Shown in pieces: positions 32,864 to 45,837 of a stretch of DNA of 64,000 nucleotides. A program made the position numbers and the translations under genes. The notes beneath the pieces were generated by a model that worked only from the letters and a program-made list of their open reading frames with translations, had not been told where the DNA came from and did no database searches. The DNA is from Larix kaempferi (Eukaryota > Streptophyta > Pinopsida > Pinales > Pinaceae). How positions within the stretch are numbered: the first letter of the stretch is position 1; every line of letters begins with the position of its first letter. Location of the stretch: the NCBI GenBank assembly GCA_027924585.1, contig BSBM01000047.1, forward strand, positions 19,159,501 through 19,223,500. Direction: 5' to 3'.

Positions 32864-34234
32864 AAATAGATACATTGAAGTCTGAGGACTACATAAAAGA
32901 AAATAGGATAAGCATCTCCATCATCCATATGCAATAGAAACTAACATTTTTAGGAAAGTATTAAGAACCAGATGTGAGAACCCTAACACCCAAAAAGGAA
33001 TGAACATATTAATATTATAACAAGCTTAAGAGTTATCCATATTTGGACATAAGAATCCCTAGTGTTGAAGTTGATCCTACACAAATCCCGTTTATGATAC
33101 ACAAGATTTTTATCCTACATAAATCCTCCTCTACAGTGGATTTTTAAATTGTATAGTTGATCTTGACTTCATTTGATTTATTAGTTTGAACATCAATGGT
33201 TTATTTGTCCCCTATTCTTATTTTTGGAACAAATTTGATCATCTTCACCAACATCATCAAGAAAAAAAATTGTTCTATTTGGAGAATATATACCATACTT
33301 GTGATGTAGATTTGTGGTCTACTAATGTACTTCCTTTAACCATCAATCCTAATCGAAGCTCCAAGTCTTCCTCATTTACAAATAGTATGCAACCAATTCA
33401 TTGAGACTCTAAACTCCTTTCTAGACAATATGACCTTGGAGATGACACCAATACATCATCATCATCCTTAAAAATGAAATTTGTGCCCCTATTTCAGTTA
33501 GATTCCAATTATGTATATTTTTTATTGCACTATATAAGTGTAGAAGAACTCGATCCTCAATGATTTCATCCTCTATCCTATTTTCTTGTTCAAATTCTAT
33601 ATACTGAATACTATACTTTCCAAAGTAATAATAAGAATACAATAAGTAAAAAATGAATATAAAGGCTCCACTCTGGCATTTGTTTTATTGGAATATTTTA
33701 AGTTTTATATTGAGATTTATATTGAAGGATATTGTTGGAAATATAAAATCTAAAAGGGTTTTCAAGAGCACCCCACCATGCTTAGCTATAGAAACCAAAC
33801 TATAGCCAGATAGAATAGAATAGTAGTGGTCTCATTTTTAATTCTGAAGACATTCAACCCAAAAAGCACACCAACATCCTTGGTGGCATGATGTGGCAAG
33901 AGCGGCATGGGAAATTTTTCCAGCCACTGCCTTTTTTCCATTTCCCACCAATTTTATCAAGATGTCCACCTACTTGACCATTATTGCATTATGTCCTCCA
34001 TAGAGATTATATTTAGGTTTGCTCAAAATTAAATCTCATCCATGAGACAGATTAAGATATTTCTAAGTATTCCTAACCGATGTTGACTTTTATGGTAATA
34101 TCCACTTGATGTTATCCTTCAATAATTTTCCTTTGCGGAATTTTTTTTCATCCTATCAAGCAAGGTCTGATGCTAAAACCCAAGCCAAACCCAAACAAAA
34201 AATAGATATGGGAAATCCCTACGATACCAATTTA
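32864..34234. other. AT-rich spacer, nothing recognised
   Basis: Short frames such as 33186-33404 (+) and 33421-33642 (-) have no domain and lie in very AT-rich sequence. Confidence 0.45.
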
Positions 34235-34850
34235 TGCTTCTCTCTTGCAGGCCTGCACAGACATCAATTTACTCAGCCAATTCCATTCTCATCTTCTTAT
34301 AATTGGACGGGACCAAGACATTTTTGTGGGTACCAAGATTGTCAATGTATATGCTTAGATGGGTATTTTGAAGGATCCCAAAGTCTCTGTCAAAATACGC
34401 AAGAGAGATGGATTTTTTTTATATGGAATGTGATGATAAGAGAGCATTCCAGAAATGGCTTGTGTGATCAAGCCCTTAAGCTCTATTACCAAATGCAGGG
34501 AACAATAATTCGCACGAATCATTTTAGCTTCCCCTTTGTATTGGATGCTTGTGCGGGCTTATTGTCTCTGTAAGAGGGAAAGAAGACTCATCATCACATA
34601 GTTAGAGGTGGGATTTAAGGAGATTGATTTTTGGAGGTTGGTATGATAGATATGTATGCTAAATTTGGAAGTATTGTGGATGCACTAGAAGTATTCGATG
34701 AAATGCATGAAAGAGATCTTGTTTCATGGAATGATATGGTTGCTAGTTATGCTCAGAATGGACATGGATTTGAGACATTGGAGATGTTTCATAAGATTTT
34801 GGTGGCAGTTGTGAAGCTGGACTCTCATGGGATCTTGTGGATGTCATGCA
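34235..34850 (+). pseudogene. PPR protein fragment (PLS type)
   Basis: Translation in shifting frames gives a pentatricopeptide series. LLQACTDINLL and DQDIFVGTKIVNVYA come first, then a stop. WNVMIREHSRNGLCDQALK and FPFVLDACAGL follow, then stops, then MIDMYAKFGSIVDALEVFDE and RDLVSWNDMVASYAQNGHG. A frameshift coincides with an eight-T run near 34420. These are typical organelle RNA-processing proteins. This copy covers only about three repeats, with no targeting peptide and no C-terminal E/DYW domain. It is dead. Confidence 0.85.
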
Positions 34851-36049
34851 CCACTAAGTTCAACGGTACTCGCAGTTTTACCTGCAATCTACTAATATTC
34901 TCCGTCAATCATCCATAGAAGGGTTAAAACTCGACTGGATCGATTTCTTCCCAAACAAAATCGTGCTGAATCGACCAATTTAAAGGTATTTTCACAATGG
35001 GAAGCTGTTGTTTGCAAACCATTTTAATTACTCTTTTATTCAGATGCATTATTCTGTCTTCCCTCACAGAAATTCGAGAGTCTAAGATAGAGTCTCGGAC
35101 ACCTGCACTAGAATTATTTTTGATGAATTTGTCATCATAGACATATGCCATTTAGACATCTATGTAACAAAGGCCTCCTATAGGCTTACCATGGACAAGA
35201 AAATCAACCCTATTCATATGGGTGTTTTGGATACCACAAGGGATGCATGGATCCATGATTTACATTAGTTAGATTTGGGGGAAATAGATGCATTCTTGAT
35301 AGAAATCTCGTTACAGTTATCTTCATATTTGAAGAGATTCAAAAGAATAATAATTTTAATAAAACATTTAGTCCTTCGGATTTCAACCAGTACAGTGTAG
35401 TGCTTGTGATCAATAACATTTAGTCATTTGGATTTAAACCAGTACAGGGTAGTGATCAGTAACCAGTTTTGTTGCTACCATGGAACCTTTTATTTACCTA
35501 TCTTCCAACTAAAAACTTCATTTTGTCATCATCTATCTCGTCTATTGAGATCCTATTCCAATGTAAACCTCCAATAACCAATATGTTCTTTCTAGATCTA
35601 TCTCACATGGTTCACAACCACATCTACAACTCTTGATTTCTATTTTTTAATTGTTAAAATGTGCACTAAATATTAGTTTCAAGTTTTAAAAACGTTATCA
35701 CTTCTCATCTCAAATTGTCCAACCTCTTCTCGGGGTGACATACCATTGTCACACACCTCTCATCAAACCCAACACTCCTTCCATATTACCTACCACTCAA
35801 AAAAAATTGTCCATTCTCCATGTTTCTCATGGATATTTGCTTGTAGCTTCTAGCTCCAATTTTGTTCATTGTTGCATTTCTTTTGAGAAATATGGAAATA
35901 AACTCTGCTATAATCACTTCAATTTGTCCAAATTTATCTTCCACATGGAAAATTTAAATATTTTTTCTCCAAAAATTTCATGTCTTAAAAATTTATGTTG
36001 TCACTACAACCATCCTAGCACTTAACTTACCAACCAACCACTAATCTAC
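34851..36049. other. Spacer, nothing firmly recognised
   Basis: Possible decayed coding on either strand (for example the minus frame 35151-34924) but no family match. CAGTACAG(T/G)GTAGTG occurs twice near 35390 and 35440 as part of a short duplication. Confidence 0.4.
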
Positions 36050-36430
36050 CACAGAACCACTCTACATTAACAAGTTGGAACTATTCTTGCACAAGCACAT
36101 CCAACCATGTGACAGTTGTCTCCTTCACCATGTCCTAATCTATATAGTCATATTTGTAGATGATATGGTTCTATTAGCCTCTACACCCAAGGGTTTAAAG
36201 AGACCATTGGATTTTATTTCAAGATTTTGTGATCTTCAATAATTATTAATTTATAGTCAATATTGGGAAAACTAAAATCGATTGCTCGAAGAAGTCTCTA
36301 TCAAATTTCATTTCTACTTTATATTGGTGGTGCTTGAGATTACCACAACATACACATATCCGAGGTTTAGTTTTTTCTTGGTGCCCCTCACATGATCCAA
36401 CATTGGATTCATGGGATAAGGATCCCCCTA
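36050..36430 (+). mobile_element. LINE (non-LTR) reverse transcriptase fragment
   Basis: Plus-strand translation gives LYINKLELFLHKHIQPCDSC, then IFVDDMVLLASTPKGLKRPL with the RT catalytic box as FVDD, then VNIGKTKIDCSKK. In another frame EITTTYTYP follows, as in plant LINE ORF2. At least two frameshifts and double stops near 36237. The rest of ORF2, the endonuclease and the poly(A) end are not seen. Confidence 0.8.
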
Positions 36431-37064
36431 TGTCAATACCAAGTGAGCACTCATTAGGTTTGGGTGAAAATTGAGCACCAAATTCCACAGGAAGTTAAAT
36501 TATGTGAACTTTGTCACTGAAAGGATCCCAATATTGGGGATCTCTTTGTATATAGATTCCCCAACTATTATGAGATGCACAGATGCTTCTATTGTTTATT
36601 CATAGATTCACATAAATCCCTCTCCACATTCTCCAATATCCATAAAAATGGTGTCTAGATTTATATATGGTATAGGCCCTTAGATGTATATCTCTCATCC
36701 TTTGGCCACATCCCAAGATTGACACTACTCAAAGTATCACATCTTTCTTCTTAATGCTCCTAGAGGGCAGGGGCACCAAGAGGCAGTCAAATAGTAGTAC
36801 CACTCCAGCTCCTAGATCCATCAGACCCTGAGAAGTAGTCTGGCCCTTTCCAATGAGACCCTACATATTTTTCAACTTAGATCCCATAATAGTTCATGCC
36901 AAACTAGCAAACAATCCACTTCTCCATATATTAGGAGGGGGGGACTTCTTCGAAATAGAGAGAGAGTTCTCATACCAGTTCCACTCCTTCCAAAAATTCT
37001 TCTATCTAGAGCTTAATCTCTTCAGCCTCTGATGGTAGGAGAGTTGATCATTTGATGATGGATA

Positions 37065-37670
37065 TGTTGATGTATATGTAACTTCGGAATGTATTTCATC
37101 TATGTATTTCATATATATTTATTGTACCCTTATTAGAGATGTGTTATTCCTTTATAAGGAAGTGTCATCATGTGGATTGACAAGTGTCACAAGTGTGTGT
37201 ACTTGTCGATGGGTTATTAGACCACCATGTGTGGGGTCGGCCCTGAAATATATATATTACAATGTGAATGTACATAGCTAGACAAGTCGGCCCCATAAGG
37301 TCACTGGGAAAATAGGTTAGTATAAATAGAGATCACGTGATCTCTATTTAGATCATTCGGAAAGTCATTTCTCTCTCACTCAGAACATGGCGCACTAGTG
37401 AGGAGGAGGATCATCTACTACTAGGAGACTATCTCATTGTATTTTGGTTGTACTTTGGTTGAGCCATTGCTCTCTCTATCTCTGAGGAAGTTGTGGGGTT
37501 TTTCACCTTAGGGTTTTCCCCATGGAAACTCTGTGTCTCTCGTCTCTCATGCTTTTGATTCTTGTGATGATTGTCATGCTTATTGTGATTGTCATGCATT
37601 GATATGCTGTATATGTCATTCTCTCAGTGAAGATCCTCGAGTATAGTGAATTAATGCTCAAAAGTTAACA
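37065..37670 (+). repeat. 5' LTR of copia E3
   Basis: Starts TGTTGATG and ends GTTAACA. Contains a perfect 26-bp palindrome at 37324-37349 with CACGTG at its centre, overlapping the TATA box at 37321. Confidence 0.95.
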
Positions 37671-37682
37671 CGGTATCAGAGC
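37671..37682 (+). other. Primer binding site of E3 (one mismatch)
   Basis: CGGTATCAGAGC; the first base differs from the standard site. Confidence 0.88.
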
Positions 37683-38244
37683 TAACCTGAGAAGAAGACA
37701 TTTTGTAGTGACAGAAACTTGAGTTTCTTGTTTATTGGGTTTCTCTCCACATAGTTTGGAAAAGCCGTATAGTAGATTGACTCTACTCATCAAGGCAAAT
37801 CCATCTGTCCAATCATAATTCAATTCTAAGCATTTTCAAATTTGGCCCTAAAAATTAGGGTTTCCACAAAATTAGGAATTTATGGAATCTGAAGACATAG
37901 CCGGAAGTTCCTTACAAAAATCAAAGTTTAGAGCTTTGGATCGAGATTTTGGGCTGGGTAGATCTCCGAGAAACTCAAGCCCAAATTCAGGGCTCTCCCC
38001 AGTGAACCCGGGAGGACAAAAAGGAAAATTTGAAGGGTAAAACTTTGTTGATCTAAAATTCTGAATACACCAGGCTGATCAGCTCATCAAGGCGCATCTT
38101 TCTATCCTTTCAGAAAGTTGAAATTCACATTTTGAATTTTTAGGGTTTTTCCGACAAACCCTAATCCGGGACGAGATCCAGTTTTTAGCATTTCATGTGG
38201 TATGACCTAAATCTTTTCTATTTCCATTTGAAATACTCTTTAAG

Positions 38245-39305
38245 ATGTCTCACCACACCAAGCTTGAGGATAAGCTTGAAGGGGATGATAACTTCCGAGC
38301 TTGGAAGTATAGGATTGGGTTAATCGTGGAAGAGAATGAGTTGGACTCATATGTAAAAGAAGACATCCCTATCCCAGAGGATGAAGAGGCTAAAGTAAGA
38401 AGAACTTGGTCAAGGAAAAGAGAATCATTGCTGATTCTATCAAAGACCATCTCATACCCCATGTGTCTTCTCTAAAGACACCCAAGGAGATGTTTGACTC
38501 TTTGACCAAACTATTTGAAGGGAAGAACATAAATCGGAAGATGACCCTGCGGAACCAATTGAAAGGAGTAAAGTTTCAGAATGGAGAAACCATTCAATCT
38601 TATTTTTCTAGGGTCTCCCAAATTAAGGAACAACTGGAAGCAGTAGATGAAATGGTGGAGAATGGCGAAGTTGTCATGACCACTCTGAATGGCCTACCTA
38701 GGTCATGGGACTCCTTCATTCAAGGAATCTGTGTAAGAAAGAAGTTGGTATCCTTCAACAGATTACGGGAAGAATGCTCTCAAGAAGAAGCTAGACTTGT
38801 AGCTCATGAGGAAAAGATGGGAGGTGAAGATCAAGCTCTTGCATCTCACACCAAAAGAAGCAAGCCCAAGAAAGAGCACTCTCGCTACAAGAGATCCTAT
38901 CAAAAGAATAAGAAGGATCTAAGATGCTTCACATGCAATGAGAAGGGTCACTTTGCTTCAGATTGTCCCAAGAACAAAAGGGATAATAACAACAACTCCA
39001 GCAAGAAGAAGAAGGGCATCAAAAGAAGGTTTCATGCTCATGCTGTTGAGGATGATGAACCACCCAAGAAGAAGGCTAGGGCAGAAAGTGATGATAGTAA
39101 TGATGACTCATCAAGTGAAGAAGAGTATGTTCTGATCTCTGCTCTCACAGGTACTATCTCCCATGGTTGTAATGATTGGTTGACTGATAGTGGGGCTTCC
39201 AAACACATGGGTTTAAGGAATCTTTTGCGAATTTATCTGAACATGAATCACCCCATAAGTGAAACTTGGGGATTATTATCAATACCCAATCAAAGGGAGT
39301 GGTGA
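38245..39305 (+). pseudogene. gag-protease of E3
   Basis: Starts [17 protein letters not shown]. Relative to E1 it keeps the Glu codon where E1 has a stop. It has lost seven bases just after it (near 38398), shifting the frame into 38406-39305. The zinc knuckle [14 protein letters not shown] is intact. At the protease the active site reads DSGA, but a four-base loss after KHM (near 39210) and a further one-base loss near 39258 shift the frame again. Confidence 0.92.
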
Positions 39306-40431
39306 ATCCTCCTACAACCTAGATTCTAGAAAATCTTTGAAGATGAAAGAAGTCCTTTATGTACCTGGGCTCAAGAAGAACTTACTCTCCATCTCTGCAA
39401 TGGGTGCAAAAGGTATGAGGGTTGCATTTGTGGGTGGCCAAGTCCTAATGTGGCCAAAGGGAAAGACCATAGATGATGCAGGAGTGATTGGAGAGCAAGA
39501 GGGAGGATTGTATAAATTGAAGGGACAACCTGAACATGCCATAGTGCATGAATCCATGGAGCCAAGTGAACTTTGGCATAGAAGACTTGCTCATATGCAC
39601 TATAGGGAAATTCCAATTGCAAGCAAGGCTGTAGAAGGTCTTCCTGAAATCAAGACCAAACATAAAGGTGTTTGCAAAGGATGTGCAAAAAGTAAGAACA
39701 TTAAGAAGGCTTTCCCAAGCAGTGAAAGCAAGGTCAAATATATCCTGGAAATCATCCACTCAGATGTATGTGGCCCTATGTCATCCAGTTCTCTTAGTGG
39801 GTATGTTTACTATGTCTCATTTATTGATGACTTCTCCAGGAAGACTTGGGTATACTTCTTGAAGAACAAAGACGAGGTGTTTGATAAGTTCAAGGAATTC
39901 AAAACTTTGATGGAGAATCAAACTGACAAGAAGATCAAAACATTTAGATCCAACAATGGTGGAGAATTCACCTTGGGTGACTTCAAGAATCTTTGTAGTG
40001 ATTCAGGGATTAAGAGGGAGTTGACTGCTCCTTATAATCCTCAACAAAATGGAGTTGCAGAAAGGAAGAACAGAACTATCATGGAAGCAGCAAGGGAAAT
40101 GTTGCATGACCAGGATCTACCTATGCATCTATGGGCAGAAGCAGCTAGAACAACTGTATATGTGCAGAACAGAACACCCCACAAGATATTGGACAACAAG
40201 ACACCAGAAGAGGTATTTTCTGGTAGGAAACCTGAAGTCAGCCATCTCAGAATATTTGGTTGTCCAGTATACACTCATGTCCCAAAGGAAAAGAGGACTA
40301 AACTATATCCTTCAGGAAAGAAGGGTATCTTTGTGGGTTACAGTGAAGGCTCGAAGGCTTACAGAATATACTTTCCAGGGTTCAAGAAGATTGATGTCAG
40401 CAAGGATGAATATAAGTTCAAGGATAGGTAA
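39259..40431 (+). pseudogene. Integrase of E3, catalytic Asp lost
   Basis: A 390-codon open frame covers the protease C-terminus and most of integrase. The zinc region and first Asp (HSDVCGPM) are kept. The second catalytic Asp is Asn (FRSNNGGEF, near 39950). The Glu in [11 protein letters not shown] is kept. The frame leaves family sequence at about 40410, where the E2/E3-shared segment begins. Confidence 0.92.
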
Positions 40432-41150
40432 TCCAGGAAGCAAAGATCAAGAGGGAGCACACTCCAACAGCTCATGCAAGGATGCATATTTTCAAAGGGA
40501 GTTGACCATCTTCCTACATTATTCAATAGAAAGATGTAGAAGAAGCTACTTCAGCAGCTCCTGCTAGGAAGCAAAGACTCAGAGGGAGTCCACCCAACAA
40601 ACAAACAAAGATAAGTATTTCAATTATCATTCCTTGCCTATTTTTGTTTAAATAATATTATGCTTATGTTCCTAGACTTAGGAGATGTATTGTGCATATT
40701 AGAATGATTGCATTAATGAACAGTATACTACTAATATGCATGTGATGGGTAAGTAGCCTATGGCACTGTACAACATTCCAATGCTACTTATCTAGAATGA
40801 AACCTCTTTGTTGACATGTTGGGAGTAGTGCAAACTCTTAACAATGTTCTGGTAGAGACTGGAAGGCATCTAGAAAGTTGTGGAACATGGATAAATGTTG
40901 TATTGAAGCATTGGATAAAATAATTGCATGACTGCATGACATATTTCTTTATGTGTAAAGAATTTGTTATGAAAATTATGAGATGTTTCTAATCATGCAA
41001 TTTAAATTGTTTTGTAGGAAAGACCGTATATCTTCACCTACAAAAGAAGGACTACAACATTTGTTCTAGCAACAAAGATATCTATTGAAGATATTGATGT
41101 TCCCAGGATCTAGGATGAAGAAATGGAATGCCATGATCCGTCAATCATGA
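40400..41150 (+). repeat. Segment shared with E2, intron-like ends
   Basis: Matches E2 26160-26950. It has a donor-like ATAG|GTAATCC (40428) and an acceptor-like GTTTTGTAG|GAAAG (41017/41018). It replaces the coding linker between integrase and RT seen in E1. Confidence 0.75.
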
Positions 41151-42172
41151 AGATGATGTTTGGGATGCAGTCCCAAGACCTAACGGGGAGTCACATGTGT
41201 GCAGATTGAAGAAAGCCTTGTATGGCTTGTAGAAAGCTCCCAGAACTTGGTGTGATACAAAGAGGAAGCTTGCTGCCGAGTTCGATATGAAAGATTTGGG
41301 AATGATGCATTATTTCCTAGGTATGGAGGTGTGGCAGAGTGCAGGTGGGATCTTCCTTGGTCAAGGGAAGTACACAGTAGATATCCTGAAGAGATTTTGG
41401 ATGATGGATTGCAAGGCCATGGCCACACCTATGGCATCAAATCTGAAGCTTCTATGTGATGCTTCATCTGAGCTGGTTGATGTCTCTATGTATCGTCAGA
41501 TGATTGGGCCCTTGAAGAACCTGATGAACATGAGACCAAATATTTGCTTTGCAGTGAACACATTGAGTCAGTTCTTGACAGATCCGAGGAGTGTTCATCT
41601 GGTTGTTGTAAAGCATGTTCTGAGGTACCTCAAGGGTACAGTGGATTATGGGCTCAAGTATGAAGCGAATCAAAAAGTTTAACCTCCAGGGTTATGTTGA
41701 TTCAAATTGGGTTGGCAGTGCTACAGATAGGAAGAGCACATCTGGGTGCTGCTTCAGTATGGGATCAGGTGTGATCTCTTGGTTTAGCAGGTAGCAGTCC
41801 TGCATAGCACTGAGTACAACTGAGGCAGAGTATGTTGCAGCTTGTTCAGCTAGTTGTGAGGCAGTATGGCTACAGAAGCTACTGTCTGAGTTATTTGATC
41901 TCCTGTTGGATGCTACTGGTATCTTCTATGATAACCAGAGTTGTGTGAAGCTGTCCGAGAACCCAGTGTTTTATGATAGGTCGAAACACATAGAGATCAA
42001 ATATCATTATATCAGGGATATGGTGCAGAGAGGAGCTGTGAAGCTCCTGTATGTTTCAACGGATGAGCAGATTGAAGATGTGCTGACGAAGCCACTAGCC
42101 AAGGTGAAGATTGAGTACTTCAGAGAGAGGCTTGGTGTTCTTCGGATTGATGACACTTCAAGGAAGAAGTGA
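41150..42172 (+). pseudogene. RT-RNase H remnant of E3
   Basis: After DVWDAVPRP the sequence jumps to [10 protein letters not shown], a stop, and then to [20 protein letters not shown]. The fingers and the YVDD palm are therefore deleted. RNase H follows with a stop near 41790 (a Lys codon to TAG) and ends in VLTKPLAK...SRKK at 42172. Confidence 0.92.
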
Positions 42173-43719
42173 TGGGCACATTTGCTGAAGCCATTCCAAG
42201 CATGTTGGAAGGAGGATCCTTCACATGGCTATGGATGTAAGCGCTGGATGATGAGCATCAGGATGATATTCTAGATTCTGCTTTGTATGATCAGTTGGAT
42301 CATTTATATGTATGTACGCATCATGTTGGATGCTGGATATGATTAGTTGGATCATTTATATGTATATGTATGTACGCATCATGTTGGATGTTGGATATGA
42401 TCAGTTGGATCATTTATATGTATGTATGCATCATGTTGGATGTTGGATATGATCAGTTGGATCATTTATATGTATGTACGCATCATGTTGGATGCTGGAT
42501 ATGATCAGTAGGATCATTTGTATGTATATTGTATATGCATCATGTTGGATGCTTGGACCATGTATCTGTATATGTATCGGGTGGATACATTGTATGATCA
42601 GGTGGGTCATGTATGGTGATATGTATCATGTATTTGTATTTGTATCAGGTGGATACATTGTATGATCAGGTGGATCATGTATGATGATATGTATCAGGTA
42701 GATACTTGGTATGCATTAGGTAGATGCATTATATGATCAGGATGATCGTGGATGACGAGCTTTAGGATGTTGCTCCAGATGACATGCAGCAAGATGTTGC
42801 AGTGATGATGATCCGGATGATCATGTGTACACCAAGATGATGTATGGTAAGTATCAGGTTGGTACTCTATGGCCATGGATCAGGTTGTGTAGATGAGCAT
42901 ATAATTTGTCCCTGGGAGATTTGCAGATAGTCTTTTGAGGTTTTTCCTATGGCATATAATTTGGCCCTGGGATATCTGGAAAATGCTCTTTCTAGGTTTT
43001 GCTCTGGGAGGACATATAATTTCGCCCTGGGAGATCTACAGATAGTCTTTCGAGGTTTTTCCTATGGTATATAATCTGGCCCTGGGATATCTAGCAGATG
43101 CTCTTTCGAGGTTTTGTCCTATGGCATATAATATGTCCCTAGGAGATCCAATAGGTTGGGTTGTGTGCCCGTAATAAGTCCTGGGATGCTCTTGTGAGTT
43201 TTTTCCATGACCACATATAATCTATCCCTGGGAGATCCTATAGGTAGAGCTGTGTGATCGTAACAGCCTGGGATGCTCTTGCGAGGTTTTGTGGTGACCA
43301 CATATAATCTGTCCCTGGGAGATCCTATAGGTAGATTTGTGTGCTCGTAACATCCTAGGACGCTCTTGCGAGGTTTTGTGGTGAGGTCACATATAATATG
43401 GCCCTGGGAGATCCTATAGGTAGAGCCGTGTGCTCGTAACATCCTGGGATGCTCTTTCGAGGTTTTGTGACACACGTAATAAGTCCTGAGGATTCCATAG
43501 TATGGCTAGTGATGACGAAGACCTGCAAGTGATGGGCCTACATCTAGTATGAAAAAGGACTCACTCTGTAGAACTTCCTATGACGAGTAGAGTCAGAGAT
43601 TGGTTGAGATAGCAGTAGCAGTGACGTTGACGGTGACGATGCATCGATGATGATGATCCTGAGAAGAAGACTTGTCTAGCAGATCTGTGTCGAGAAATAC
43701 CTTCCTAGTTAAGAGGGAG
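42173..43719 (+). repeat. E3 3' repeat tract
   Basis: Hairpin units at about 42280-42880 include several 55-66 bp repeats with GGATATGATCAGTTGGATCA. Nine 57-91 bp units follow (about 42897-43470), all starting with the E3-specific CATATAAT. It ends with the conserved segment and AAGAGGGAG. Confidence 0.85.
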
Positions 43720-44325
43720 TGTTGATGTATATGTAACTTCGGAATGTATTTAATCTATGTATTTCATATATATTTATTGTACCCTTATTAGAGATGTGTT
43801 ATTCCTCTATAAGGAAGTGTCGTCATGTGGATTGACAAGTGTCACAAGTGTGTGTACTTGCCGATGGGTTATTAGACCACCATGTGTGGGGTCAGCCCTG
43901 AAATATATATATTATAATGTGGATGTACCTAGCTATACAAGTCGGCTCCATAAGGTCACTGGGAAAATAGGTTAGTATAAATAGAGATCAGGTGATCTCT
44001 ATTTAGATCATTCGGAAAGTCATATCTCTCTCACTCAGAAAGTGGCGCACTAGTGAGGAGGAGGATCATCTGCTACTAAGAGACTATCTCAGTGTATTTT
44101 GGTTGTACTTTGGTTGAGCCATTGCTCTCTCTATCTTTGAGGAAGTTGTGGGGTTTTTCACCTTAGGGTTTTCCCCATGGAAACTCTGTGTCTCTTGTCT
44201 CTCATGCTTTTGATTCTTGTGATGCTTGTCATGCTTATTGTGATTGTCATGCATTGATATACTGTATATGTTATTCTCTTAGTGAAGATCCTAGAGTATT
44301 GTGAATTAATGCTCAAAATTTAACA
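43720..44325 (+). repeat. 3' LTR of copia E3
   Basis: 606 bp, followed by GGATA. Its TATA-side palindrome differs from the 5' copy at one central base. Confidence 0.95.
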
Positions 44326-44330
44326 GGATA

Positions 44331-45837
44331 CTTCATAGGACAGCCTCCCCTCTTCTTCAAGGGACAAACATTCAGAGGCATGATGATCTTTTATTTCTAC
44401 ACTTTTCAAGAGCATTGTATTCCACTCTAGATTGGAGTGCCATTAACAATCCCACTTTGTATCAATACTTTAAATTGTCCTAAACAGTTCATCAACCTAG
44501 TTTTGGTCATTTGTTGGACATTAATAAAATTATCTTATCTACCTACCAATCATACACCAATCCAAACAAAATATCTTCTTTGCTAATCAGATAGACCACA
44601 AAAACTTTGCTTATGTTATTCTTTTCTGCAAAGAAATGGATTTACGAAATAGAAATGGAATATAAATAGGATTGTTTGTTTGCACCCTTGGTTTCTGTGT
44701 ATGTTGATGTGTTTCATTGCCTCAATTTATGTTTTTTCCTTAGACTATGTTGATTTATGCACCTTCTTTTGGGCATATATACACCTTGCTCCCACACTCC
44801 TAGACCTCACATTCCAGACATGCATGTCCCTCAGGGTTTGTGCACATGTTTTTTTCTTATTAGAGGTATGTCCCATGCCTATTATAGGTTTGTGTTGGAC
44901 CTATTTTTGTGCATGTTCAACATTTCTAGTGCTACTGTTACGTCACTGTTTTGAAAATGTTCAGAGTTGTTAATGCTCATGTTACAACACCTTTTTTTCC
45001 TATATGCAAGCCCACAACAACTACAATTTCAGGAATTCCATGCCCACAGTAGCCTCCAAGGTTATTTCCTCAAATTATTTCTTCTTACATCCATTTTTAG
45101 ATTTATTTTATTTCCTAAATTTTGACTTAGGCACTATCAATAATCATATATCTCTTTCAAAATAAACATAGAATTAAAAAAAATGAGTCAATCTATCTCT
45201 TTTCATACACCTATGTTGAACCGGTAGACTAATCTTTTAAGTGCCTTCCCATTCCTAGTAGGTTTTATTGTCTATGCGCTTTGAATATGCTACAACATGT
45301 GCCAAATTCCATGGCCTCATTCCATGCTATGTGCTACCATTCTCCTTTGGTCCCAATTCGAGCTACTGTGAAGATATATATGTTGCTTTTCCATTTTCAA
45401 AAGTCAATGTCACTAGGCTAAGGATGTCTCCATGGTTCTCATTGTGAAACTACATTATGTTGTACATTAGGCATTGGTTTCCCATAAAATATTTAGGTTT
45501 GAATGCTATACAATAATCCCTGGGGGTCCCGAGAATTGTGGACAATAGGCAGGGGCATCAGGCAACCTGGAAAATATTATATCCTCCATATGTTTTTTAT
45601 CTGAAAAATATTTGTACAGTTGTTGAGTCCTGCTTACGCTTCTATAGTTCAGAACTAGAATATGTTGGTTTTAATGTCTTATGCCTGGCCATGTATGTTG
45701 TAGATGAATGTATTCTTATCACAGTACTGTCTTATTTTCTCTTTTTTGCATTGATATTGTGTCCTAACGTTTGTTTGAAATCATTATTTTCTGAAGTCAT
45801 TCACCAAGGTTAAAACAAAATTTCATATGAGAATTTT
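44331..45837. other. AT-rich spacer
   Basis: No gene recognised. The segment TTTGTTGGACATTAATAAAAT near 44510 recurs in similar form near 49690, so part of this is a dispersed repeat. Confidence 0.45.

Larger units (their letters stand above)
37065..44325 (+). mobile_element. Ty1/copia retrotransposon E3, oldest copy
   Basis: 606-bp LTRs (37065-37670 and 43720-44325) with about 26 differences by eye (about 4.3%). The target duplication is GGATA (37060-37064 and 44326-44330). Gag, protease and integrase are present but frameshifted. The RT core is deleted and RNase H carries a stop. The element shares the intron-like segment with E2 and the 3' repeat tract with both other copies. Confidence 0.96.

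Noticed and set aside
36246-36488. Minus-strand 80-codon frame
   Set aside because: Overlaps the LINE RT remnant, which explains the sequence on the plus strand.
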